Below are positions 36,869-47,485 of a DNA stretch of 64,000 nucleotides, in pieces. The stretch spans positions 372,001-436,000 of the forward strand of contig JAJQJQ010000022.1 in the NCBI GenBank assembly GCA_028622995.1, in the 5' to 3' direction. Under the pieces are notes generated by a model. That model did not search any database. It was not told the origin of the DNA and worked only from the letters and a program-made list of their open reading frames with translations. A program made the translations under genes and the position numbers. Positions within the stretch are counted from its first letter, which is position 1. Every line of letters starts with the position of its first letter. The DNA is from Panagrolaimus kolymaensis (lineage: Eukaryota; Nematoda; Chromadorea; Rhabditida; Panagrolaimidae).

Positions 36869-38156
36869 ATGTCAAAATTAGAAAATCCTGATAAAAATCT
36901 TTTGAAGCTTGAAGGAAAATGGTTCATTTATAAAGACGATTCTAAAATTATTGGGTGAATTTTTTTATACGAAAATTGCTCTTTTTTACAATCGATAAAT
37001 TTATTAATTTTCCTTTATTTTAGAGATGGTGCCGAAAAGCTTTGTACTGAATATCTAGATAAAAAACGAATAACTTTTGTGAAATGTATTGATGGTGGTG
37101 CTTTTGGTAAAATAGTGACAGTTCAATTTGATGAAGATGATAGCTCTTATATGAGCAAAATTATTAGAAACTTGAATGATACTTATAAAAGTATTATAGA
37201 AGAAGTCGCTGTTTTATCTCGAAATGAATGTGATCAAATACCAAAATTGTTTTACAGTGGATTTAATAGAATGTTAACATGGTGTTTAATAATGGAATCT
37301 ATCAAAGGTGGTACTTTGGATTATCACATTAACAATAAAAAAAGATATGCAATACTAGTAAAAAAGTACATGGCGAAAAAATTTATTGCTTATGAACTGG
37401 CTCTTGGTCTGGAATATTTACATAAAACACTGAAACGTACGCATGGGTAAGCTAAGCTTTAATTAATTTATTTTTTTTACTTATTTTCTTGTGAAAAGCT
37501 AACATAGGTTGTACATATTTGGGAATTTTCCACTGTAAAAACTGTAACAATTTCTTTTCATTTTTAGTGATCTTAAACTTAACAATGTCGTTTTAACTCA
37601 TGATGGTCATGTTCGTCTTATTGATTTTGGACATTCTCGTGAAATTAAACCTGGTGGTAGAAAACTTCCTGGTCAAGTTGATGACTTTGCCGCACCTGAA
37701 GTATGGGATAGAAAAAGAGAAGATGCTGGTTTGGCTTCTGATTTATGGCCATATGGAATCATTGTTGCGTTGTTGTATCAAGGAAAAAATCCATTTGAGC
37801 GACCATTTCTTCCAACTGAAGCTGAAATTCAAGAATATATGAATGATCCTAAAAGTAAACATCCATACCTTAGCGAACGAATGGATCCAGCTGCTAAAAA
37901 ATTTATCCTTGGACTTTTGAAGCTAGAACCAAGTGAACGTACTTCTGATTTAACTGGTCATCAATTTTTTCAAGACGTTAAAAAAGAACCACCATATCAA
38001 CCGGGTGTAAAAACTTTTGGAAGCAGAGGATTTGAAGCATTAAAAGAAAAGATCAAAGAAAAAGTAAAAGCCGACCTTGTAAAATTAGCACTTAAATTGC
38101 CATCTACGGATTATCGTACAATTAACAAACCTTCAAAAGCTTGTGATGGTCATTAA
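36869..38156 (+). CDS. Protein kinase, AGC-like
   Basis: Three exons, 36869-36954, 37024-37446 and 37568-38156, give 365 residues. The glycine loop is DGGAFGKI (52-59); a candidate ATP lysine is in YMSKII and the alphaC glutamate in IEEVAVLSR. The catalytic loop reads HGDLKLNN (169-176) with Gly replacing the Arg of HRD; DFG is at 189-191 and APE at 212-214 (AAPE). The activation segment is short. After the lobe, HQFFQDVKKEPPYQP resembles the turn that closes AGC kinase domains. Catalytic Asp, Lys and Asn are all kept, so it may be active despite the HGD change; kinases lacking the HRD arginine often need no activation-loop phosphorylation. The substrate is unknown. An intron falls inside the HGD motif. 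Confidence 0.85.
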
Positions 38157-38250
38157 CACTGTTACAATCATATAATATTGGATATTTGGTGTGTTTAGAA
38201 TTTTTGAAGCCTACTTGTTTTTTAAAATTTATTTATTGTTTATTTTTTAG

Positions 38251-38922
38251 CGAACAGCTGCAACTTGTGGAGTCTTCAATATGTTAAAGGAAAAGTTGCG
38301 TTTCGTCGAATGAATATCACAATGGAAAATGAAAGGAAAATTTTCAATGGAGTTAAAGTTTTGTCAAAGATTCATCACACAAGCAAAAGCATTACCAAGT
38401 TTTATGGATCTCGGCTTTTCAAGATGTTGCTTTTTTGACTAAATTTTGTGAAGGTTTGTTTAAAATTTAAGTTTCTGTAAAATGCTTGATGTTATAAATC
38501 TCGATAAACTGTTACTTTACTTTTCAGGATGATCACTGCAATCGATGATTCACAACAACGATGAATGTTCCAAAATCTCACCGAGTTCAATCGTATCCGT
38601 CTTCTTTTGTTTGAAGCCTTGAATTTCATATATTTCACCTGTAACAGCTGTATCTCATATATTTTCATGTCAATCGTGAGTTTTTGAAACATACAAAACT
38701 TTGTAATTATGATGGACATTTTTCAGTTATCTTTCGCAATTTGTAGCGACTCTTTATGAATTTTATTCTCAAAAGCAACCGTTTCATTTTGCTGCTGGAC
38801 CTTTGTATAAACTTCATAATTTAATTTGTACTGTATCAAAATGGATGCATCTCCCTGATGGAACTGAAGATGGAATAAAAGAAATTTTGGAACGATCCAC
38901 TCAAAGATATGGATGGTTATGA
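38251..38922 (+). pseudogene. Disrupted multi-exon gene remnant
   Basis: Protein-like sequence continues here but in different frames. One frame gives NITMENERKIFNGVKVLSK and ITKFYGSRLF from 38252 to about 38420; one base off, QDVAFLTKFCE follows (38420-38452) before a GTTTGT donor. A second exon after a TTTTCAG at 38527 has stops early in all frames but later gives FNRIRLLLFEALNF. A last exon from 38727 after TTTTTCAG reads FVATLYEFYSQKQPFHFAAG ... QRYGWL and stops at 38922. Splice motifs survive while at least two frame disruptions and an internal TGA break the reading frame, which is how a fairly young pseudogene looks. I do not recognise the parent protein. It lies 94 bp after the kinase gene on the same strand. 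Confidence 0.6.
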
Positions 38923-39159
38923 TCGAATGAAGATGCATGAAAAAAAGGAAAAGCTTCATAATTTATTGATTAATTAGAATGAATCTCGTGTTTAATTTGT
39001 TATTTATTTTTTTGATAAATGTGTGTAAATAATTAAGAATAAAATTTTTAAATACATTTCATGTTTTTTTTTGAGGATGGCTTGTTTTGTTAAAAGTTGG
39101 ATAGAAATATAAGAATTTTTCAAACAACAAAACTCCTAATAATTATTGGCAGCACTTTA

Positions 39160-39905
39160 TCACCAATAAGGCATCCATTGTGAATCATCTGCTGGTGTTA
39201 AATTTCCATTGACTAATAGAAAAATATCAACAAGCCACCAAATACCTAATCCTCCAGCGGTCATTAATTTACCAACGCCAATTGCAGAGTATCCTAAGCA
39301 GAGGCGATCGACACCAAGAATGCCAAGAAAAATGGAATATAATAGGGTTGAAAGGAAATAATGACCCGTATATCTAAAAAATCAAATTCAAGGTTAAAAT
39401 TCTTCAAACGCAAAATTAACAAAATCCATAAAAAGTTTAAAATATTCGAATCAAAACAAAGCAACAACAACCTACTTTACACATTTTACTTCGCGTTGAA
39501 AAGATCGTGGCCCTGAACATTCAATACAAGGAAAAATTATGCATGTAACATTAATTTTTGGAAGTATATTGTTTCTCACTCCAAAATATGGGCAAGCTTG
39601 CTGTAAAAAATTATTTTAATAATCAAATCAAAAACATCCATAAAGAAACAAACCCTAGTGGAATTTCCAACAGTTTCAACATCAGCGGGATTTTCACATG
39701 TTACAAATCTTGCATCCAAAAATTGACATGGAACTAACGGGGAATATGGCTCTTTATCGATTGTTTCTAAATAACATTCATCCGCGTCTTCATCCTCTCG
39801 ATTTGGAAAGGAAACAAGTAAAGAGACTGGATCAGCAGAAATAGCATAATTAATAAATAATAAAGCAAATAACGATAAAAATGACGCTGGGATTAAATTC
39901 ATCAT
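39160..39905 (-). CDS. TM2D2: TM2 domain-containing protein 2
   Basis: Three minus-strand exons, 39905-39654, 39600-39476 and 39373-39160, give 196 residues. A signal peptide ([15 protein letters not shown]) leads a Cys-rich lumenal or extracellular part with [16 protein letters not shown] just before the TM2 domain. The TM2 domain starts [20 protein letters not shown] and contains [19 protein letters not shown] and [15 protein letters not shown], with the family DRF-type motif seen as DRL. The GPR...YTGHYF arrangement specifically matches TM2D2 among the three animal TM2D proteins. TM2D proteins are membrane proteins linked genetically to Notch signalling and endolysosomal function. It shares a 293-bp divergent intergenic region with the TFIIH p52 gene. 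Confidence 0.93.
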
Positions 39906-40198
39906 CTTATTAGCATGGTTAATAAATGGATTTTAAAGAAGAAGAAAAATTATGGAAGAAAATGGGTGGAATAAGTAAGATTATGGAAGCAAAAAATTAT
40001 TGAAGAATTTGAAAAACCACGAGAAAAAAAAAAGCATACAAACATGAGTGTCGTTGGCCAAATGTTAGCTTTTGATAATTAAAAATAAAGGCATTTTGAA
40101 TGTTTTATTTCCAAAACTTGTCAAACTTCATTTTCGATTTGCCTTCAATTTCATTCTTCATATTTTTGGCTTCTAAATATTTTCCTGAATCAAAAATC

Positions 40199-41964
40199 AT
40201 GGCAACATCATCAACATTAGAATATTATCCATTTCTTCGAATGTTATCAAAAATGAGTCATCAAGCTGCTCAAGCTGTATATAAAAAATCTGTACCAGCG
40301 ACGCTTTTTACTTTGAATATGTTGGATCAAACTGTGAAAGATGTTATTAATTTTTTGATTACCACGACTCCTATGTAAGCTTTTTGTTTGAATTGTGATC
40401 ATGATGTATTTTATGAAGGTTTTTGTTTTCAGGAAAGTCGATGAAATATGTCCTCCTGAAATGAAGCCTAAAGTTCGAGAAATTTTGGAATTTTTAGCTG
40501 TTTTGAAGATCGTTTACATTCAAGATGGTGTTACTACTCTTTGTGTGAGTTATTCTTTTTTATTTTGTGAATTTTGTGTTAAAACCATGACTTTGGTAAA
40601 CTCACTATTGCTCGATCAATCACATTTCTTGAGATTCCAACTAACAATATTGTTTTTTAGCCAAGTTTTCGTCAATCATTCACTTATGCCATAACTCGTC
40701 GACAAAAAAATTCAACAAATTTCGACCAAATTTCTAATAGCAATGATAAAAAATCTGTTACTGTTACTTTGCTGTTTCAAAAGGGAAATGAAAGATGGGA
40801 TTCAATTTTGAAGTTTTTGATTGAACCGAATTCAAGCGATGGAAATAGCATCAGTGCGAATACAACGACGGTGTTTAAAGAATTGAAATATCTACAAACT
40901 TCAGCGAATGGTCAAAATGATATTACTTCCAAAGGTTTTCAATTTCTTTTACAAGGACGCCATGCTCAAATATGGTTTTATCTTAGTGCTTATTTGAAAC
41001 ATATTATGAAAGAATATCCACAGCATGCTCCTGATATTATTGATATCTTCTGTTCTCTTGTTATGCTTGCTCCATCTTTACCAAGTAATGCTTTTTTTGT
41101 TGATATTTTGAGTCGATACTAAACTTTCTTCTTTCAGGTAATATTTCTAAAACTTCTTACTTCGCGAAAGCTGTGAACGATGAAAGAAAAGAAATGCCGT
41201 ATAAGCTGCCCAACAACTATCCTCACAAAATTGTCAATGAATTTTTCATGCATATGAGAGAACTTGGATTTATTTACATTCGGAAGCGAAAAGATGGGTA
41301 AGATTTACTCTTTTCTTTCATAACTTAATATTATAATTCTTTTACAGGTACTTCTTTCTTACACCAATCTTATCAATGCTTCGTAATACTGGCTCTGTTG
41401 CTGTTCATCAAAATCTTCAAACATCTAAGAATGATGGTTTTCTTGTTGCTGAATCGAATTACCGCATCTATGCATACACAAATGATCATCTTCAACTTGC
41501 AATTTTGAACACGTTTACTGAACCCGATGGTGCATTTTCTGATATGGTTATGTCAGTACTTACAAGAAGTTCAGTTCGACGAGCATTTGAACTTGGAATT
41601 ACTGCTGGCCAAATTATTGCTTTTATGCGTTCAAATTCTCATCCAATTGCAGTTGAAAAATTTGGTGCTACTGGTTGTGTACCGCAAACTGTTGTTGATC
41701 AGGTTAGTTCAATGCTTTGTTAAAACAATGATAAATCTTTTCTTTTAGATAAATCTTTGGGAAGTTGAAAGATCGCGATTTACTCATACACCTGGTATTT
41801 TGTATTCAAATTTTGCAACACGTAATGAATTTTTGAGTGCCCTGGATTATGCAAAGAAAGCTGGAACGCTCAAATGGTCATCAGCACAAGATCGTCAAAT
41901 GATTGCGGATGCTGAAACTCATCAAGCTTTCAAACTTTGGTGGTCAACGACGAAGAAACATTAG
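40199..41964 (+). CDS. GTF2H4: General transcription factor IIH subunit p52
   Basis: Six exons, 40199-40374, 40433-40544, 40661-41084, 41138-41297, 41348-41702 and 41749-41964, give 480 residues, close to the human 462. Diagnostic stretches are the N-terminal helical ATLFTLNMLDQTV region, VTLLFQKGNERWDSILKFL, ELGFIYIRKRKDGYFFLTP and the C-terminal GCVPQTVVDQINLWEVERSR. p52/Tfb2 is a core TFIIH subunit that anchors and stimulates the XPB helicase in transcription initiation and nucleotide excision repair. It is followed 174 bp later by another same-strand gene whose start sits directly on an AG acceptor, suggesting it heads an operon. Confidence 0.93.
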
Positions 41965-42138
41965 CTTCCTTTATTGTACTTTATCATCATTGAATTTTTA
42001 TTGTTTTATTTTTTGTATTAATAAATATTTGCTTATTATTCTTTGCTTTATTGTTACATTTCATCTGTATTCCTCTTCTGTTTTCATATCTTCTCTTCAT
42101 TGTGTCTTCTTTATCCATTCATTTATTACCATATTTAG

Positions 42139-42979
42139 ATGGATGAACATGAAAAGCTTCATTATAAATCTTTCTTTCGATGTCAATCATATTTGTTTAA
42201 ATATCAACCCAGTGAGTTATTTACTTGTCTTCCATTTCCATATACTTACTTTGAATTAATTTTTCAGAAAACTTTGTTGCTGAAAGAGCTTATATTTGTG
42301 ATACTTGCAACAAACAATTTGATCGACTTTATGAACCGATAATGAAGTAGGGTTTTTTAATCTTTTTTTTACCATTTATGATTCATTTTTTTAGATTTTT
42401 GGCTGCTGTTTCTAATGCTAAATCACAAAATATAAAAATTCCACGTATACCAGATGATATCAACACTATTGAAAAGTCACTTCAATCTTTAAAATTCAAT
42501 CAAGATGTCAACGATGCTAAAGAAATTTTACGCAAAGGCACACATATTCTTGAACGTGCAATTGGTAAGTTTATTTCTTTTGATAAGGTTGTTGTAATGA
42601 TAAAAGGCAATATTTTTTAGATATCACACAAACAGCACCATCTTTAACAAAAGTTCATGATTCCAAATTAATGAAAGCTCTTTTTCGAAATGAAAGCCGT
42701 ATCATACAATTACCAAAAATTTATGGTACTCGAATGTTTAAAGAACTTCATTTAATTAGTTCAATGACATATGCTGATAAACATGGTATTGAAGAACTTA
42801 CAACTGTTGAAAAAGATGATGTTGATGATTTTCTTCTTTCTCTAAAGCGAGAACCATCAGAATTTATTAAATCTGGAGCACCATCAAAAGCTGAAAATGT
42901 TAAACTTGATGATAGTATTTCTCAAATCATTGAAGATATTGATGCTGAATGTTATGAAGAATTTAATGGAGATTTTTAA
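42139..42979 (+). CDS. Uncharacterised protein with one CxxC motif
   Basis: Four exons, 42139-42211, 42268-42346, 42395-42564 and 42621-42979, give 226 residues. CDTC at 35-38 is the only cysteine pair, so half of a zinc ribbon or a disulfide is possible. The rest is charged and predicted mostly helical, with LTTVEKDDVDDFLLSLKREP and a very acidic C-terminus. No signal peptide or membrane segment. I do not recognise a family. ATATTTAG lies directly before the ATG, so the transcript probably receives a spliced leader at base 42139 with almost no 5' UTR, as expected for a downstream operon gene. Confidence 0.75.
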
Positions 42980-43298
42980 CTTTTTTTTTATTGTTGTAAC
43001 TTTTTTTTATTGTTCATTTTTGTTACGGGTTTTGATGTTAATAAAATAACGGAGTATGCTCCTCTTTCATAGCTTTTTTGCAACAAAATAAAATGTGTTC
43101 ACGTTTCGTTTTGAAAGTTGTTTACTTTTTTGTTTTCAACTGAAATATTTGTTTGTTGTTGTTTTGATGCGTTATGTTCCTTTCTCTCTTTTTTTGTGTG
43201 ACAAAAATAGGAAGAAACTTTATTTTTCTCTAATAATTTTTCATTTCTTCCATTCTAGGATATCAGAGACTTCGAAATTTGTAGTCACTTTCCAACAA
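42980..43298. other. Intercistronic spacer
   Basis: Contains an AATAAA signal near 43041 and a TTCTAG acceptor at 43254-43259 that could receive a spliced leader for the next gene. No other feature seen. Confidence 0.5.
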
Positions 43299-46200
43299 AT
43301 GAAAAGCCGTTTATCTGGATTATTAAAATTTACTCCAAGATTATCGTTAGTTTTTAGTTGCTTATTTTTGGATTTAATTTAATCTCTTTAACGTTTGATT
43401 GGTTTAACGAGGATGTTAACATTTTTGTGTGTGTTTGTTTATTAAAAATTCATTTTTTGTTTCATTTTAGCGCAATGGCAGGACATTCACCTAATGCTCC
43501 AGCTAATAGATTAGCACAAGAAAAATCACCTTATTTACTCCAACATGCTCGAAATCCTGTTGATTGGTAAGCTTATTTTTGGTTCCTTTATTGGCATTAG
43601 AAGAAATCCGATCGTCTTTACTTTTGATGCATTTATCTTCATACATGGCTTTTAATGCCTCGACAAATTCGTTTATCTTCTTTTTTACTTACTAAAACAT
43701 CGTTATTTTAGGTATCCATGGGGAGAAGAAGCTTTTCGTGTTGCAAAAGAAACAAATCGTCCAGTTTTTCTTTCTGGTAAACTTTCACATTCTTCTTGCA
43801 TTGCTTGATCCAAACTTATTTTTAGTTGGCTACAGTACGTGTCATTGGTGTCATGTTATGGAACGTGAATCTTTTGTTGATCCAGAAATTGCTAAAATAA
43901 TGAATGATAATTTTATTAATATCAAAGTTGATCGTGAAGAACGTCCTGATGTCGATAAATTGTATATGACTTTTGTTGTTGTAAGTTTATTTTCATTTTT
44001 GTTATTTTTGTGTGTTAAAAGTTGAAAATTTTTAGTCTGTTACTGGACATGGAGGTTGGCCTATGTCAGCATTTTTAACTCCTGATGGTGAACCACTCAC
44101 CGGTGGAACATATTTTCCACCTAATGATTCATTTGGAAGTATGGGATTCAAATCAGTTTTACGTCTTGTGGCTGAACAGGTTAGTTTAGTTTTATCAAAA
44201 GAATTTTAAAGAGTTGTTCAACATATTTTTTTAGTGGAAAAATAACAATGATTCGGTACTTGCTCAAGGAAAAGCTCTTTCAAGAGCAATTCAAAAAGAA
44301 TTAATGCCAAAACCAGGTGAAGCACCATCAGCAAATTCTATGCTTCAAGAAGCTCACGAACACCTTGTTAAAACCTTTGATGAAGAACATGGCGGCTTTG
44401 GATATCATATGAAGTTTCCTAAACCAGGTAAATTTGGAAGAGAGTTTGCAATAGGATAGTTTTCTTTATTCACTCTAATCTTAATAACTTTTAGTCGATT
44501 TGGAATTCCTTCTCTATTATTACAAGCATCACAGTCAAGTAGAACCTGGTCAATTTGCGTTAAATGCCGTTGATAAAACTCTCAATGAAATTGATCGAGG
44601 TGGAATTCATGACCATTTGGGAAAAGGTTTTCATCGTTATGCCGTCGATAAAGCATGGAAGATTCCGCACTATGAAAAGATGCTTTATGATCAAGGGCAA
44701 CTTTTATCTGTTTATTCAAATTTTTATAAAGTCAAAGGAAAGTATGAACCCGTTATTGAAAATATTATTGACTATGTTAAAACTAATTTGACTCATAAGG
44801 TTTGTTTTATGGTACATATTTTTGGTAATACAAAGTTTTTGTTTCAGCTTGGTGGTTTCTTTAGTGCTGAAGACGCTGAATCTTATCCGAATGAAAAAGC
44901 AACAACGAAAAAGGAAGGAGCTTTCTATGTTTGGTCAGAAGATGAACTCAAAAATGCTCTTACGAATGAACAATTTCAAGCTTTCAAACGTTATTACAAT
45001 ATTGTTCCAGAAGGTAATGCTCCTAGTGGTTCTGATCCTCGTGGTGAACTTCGTGAAAAGAATACTCTTTTCATTGGACAAAGCTCCGCTGAAACTCTGG
45101 CAGAAGAAATGAAAATGAGTACCGAAGATTTTATGGCCTTAATTAATGAAGCAAAGAAAATCCTTAATGCTAAAAGAAATGAAAGACCTCGACCTGGATT
45201 GGATAACAAAATTATTACATCATGGAACTCTTTAATGATTTCCGGTTTAACAACTGCTTATGGAGCTTTCCCAGATAGAAAGGAATATCTTGAAATGGCG
45301 CAAAAGGCTGTGAAATTTTTGAAGGTACATTTGGTTGATGATCAAGATCGACTTTTGCGTACTGCTTATTCTGATGAAAAGGGTGAAGAAGTTGTACAAA
45401 TGTAAGTTTAATTACGCATCAAACGATGGCATATTTCTTTTATTATGTTTAACTTTTTAGTTCAAAACCAATTCTTGCATTTTCTGATGATTATGCATTT
45501 TTGATTCAAGCCCTTCTTGATCTTTATGAAACTGATTTTGATGAATCACATCTTCAATGGGCTGTCAAACTTCAAAATGAAATGGATGAACACTTCTTTG
45601 ATAAGCAACACAATGGCGGTTATTTCAATAGTCGTGATACTGAAACTACTATCTTCGCTCGATTACAAGAAGATCAAGATGGAGCTGAACCATGTGCAAA
45701 TTCCGTGGCAGCAACAAATTTGCTTCGATTAAGTGATATCCTTGGTGATAAAGAATATCGTAAAAAATGTGGAGATATTTTTAATGGTCATGCTAAACGA
45801 CTCAAAGAACATGCTTATGCTCTCCCCAAAATGGTTTTAGCTGCAAATCGTTATGCTTCTTCTGCTATGCAAGTAAGTTTTTAATGGAGAATTACTTCGC
45901 ACAATGGCTTTTTTATTCAAACTTTTGTCCGCTGGTAAAAATCAATTTTTAGATTGTTGTTGTTGCACCAAAAGAAAATGATACTCTTGGACACCAGATG
46001 CTTCGAGCTATTTCATCGAAATATGTTCCAGATAAATCTGTTATTTATCTTTCACCAAATGTTCAAGGTTTAACAGCTTTTCTTTCTTTTCATTACTCAC
46101 CTTCATTTTTTAGAACACGAATTCCTTTTATCAAAAAATCCTGATTTGGAACAACAATTAGAAGTTGGAAAAGAAGCTCCTGCAGTATTTATTTGTGAAA

Positions 46201-46322
46201 ATTTTACTTGTTCCATTCCTATTCGAAGTTTGGATGATTTAAAAAATCGACTTACTGCTATGTCAACTGAACATCGACCACCTCGTGAAAATACTCAATT
46301 AGAAGAAACTGAAACTAAATGA
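43299..46322 (+). CDS. SPATA20: SPATA20 / YyaL-type thioredoxin-domain protein
   Basis: Eleven exons (43299-43345, 43471-43566, 43712-43776, 43826-43980, 44036-44179, 44235-44427, 44495-44799, 44848-45401, 45461-45872, 45953-46067, 46114-46322) give 764 residues against about 786 in human. The N-terminal thioredoxin-like domain shows [27 protein letters not shown] (75-81), [26 protein letters not shown] and GGTYFPP; the rest is an alpha/alpha barrel with [37 protein letters not shown] and [14 protein letters not shown]. The family is very conserved from bacteria to man but its reaction is unsettled. The first exon ([16 protein letters not shown]) is basic, amphipathic and acid-free, so mitochondrial import is likely. 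A shorter form could start at the Met in exon 2 (43475). Confidence 0.95.
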
Positions 46323-47485
46323 AAAAGAGTACTTATGGATGAATGAATATTAAAAGAAGCGTTAGATTTCGAGCAAATTTTAGTTTTTTTGGTTTTTGTG
46401 TTATTCTTTTGTTGTGTTTATTATAATGCTTTTATGTAATTGTGAAAATTTCGAATTGTACATAAAAATAAATGTGTAAAAGATTTTAATGTTGTTTTTG
46501 TTTCTTCATGTTCATCTCTTTTTTTATGTTCGCTTTAAAAACTTACCATAATCTTGCCATTAGCGTCGAAAAAAAAACAGTTAATTAGATAGAAATCCTG
46601 GAGTTCTTTTATTAAATTTATGAAGGCTTAAGATTTTGAGCAAACTTTAGCTTTGGTCATTTTATTGTTCTTGGTTGTTTATTATTGATTCTAAGTAAGA
46701 ATGAAAAGCATTTTGTACATAAAAATAAATGTCTAAAAGATTTTTTTTTATTATTGTTAAAAGGCGTCAAAGATTTGACTTGAGCTAATAAAAAAGTTTT
46801 CCTTGATGTGACAAGTCGTTTTTACGTTTTTACTTTCTTCTTTTTCTCCTCCTCTCAGATTTCAATTATTTAACTTTGCAAAACAAAAATAAAAAAATAA
46901 AAGCAGCAATGAAAGATTTTTTAAATCCTTCTTGTTTGCTTTTTTATGTATATTGTGTTGCTGTCGGTTTTTTTTATTTTTTCGATCAGAGCCTCGAAGA
47001 AGAAAGAAAGAGGAAGGAAGGAAAGAAAAACGTTTGATGATGATGATGCCACAAAAAAAATGAGAATGAAAATGTTAACCGCCGGCTTTTTACTTCTTGA
47101 CTCAATCTCTTCGTTCGAGGGATGAAAAAAAAATTAAAGCGATCGAACAAGAGAGCAAGAAAAAAAAAGAAAGAAAAGAAGCAGCAGTTGTTAATCCGTG
47201 ATCGAGTTTATCCAATTTTCCAAGCTATCTTTATTTTTATTTTTTTTACGTGTGTGTTTTAGTTAGAAAAATTTCTAACTAAAATCCTTCCTCTTCTTCG
47301 AATGATAAAATAGGATAGGAGATAACTAATAGCTCTTTTTTCTGCCACCATTTATTTTTTTTCTCCTCGAAGAAAAACAGCTTTATTTATTTTTTAGTTT
47401 TGTTCATTTTTTTTAGTTGCATGCAGTAGTTTGTTTTGCTTTTTTGTTGTTGTTGAGAAAATTGAACCTTAAAAATTTATTACGA
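46323..47485. other. Intergenic region with duplicated polyadenylation segment
   Basis: Within it, the poly(A) region of SPATA20 appears twice (46365-46487 and 46632-46744; see findings). The rest is purine-rich and T-rich DNA upstream of the channel gene. No gene seen. Confidence 0.55.
46467..46729 (+). terminator. Two poly(A) signals of SPATA20
   Basis: AATAAA at 46467-46472 and again at 46724-46729, each inside a near-identical 32-base context (46456-46487 and 46713-46744, one mismatch). Either could serve the SPATA20 mRNA. Confidence 0.5.

Noticed and set aside
36515..36875. Minus-strand hydrophobic frames opposite the kinase 5' region
   Set aside because: They overlap each other in two frames and have no splice or start context.
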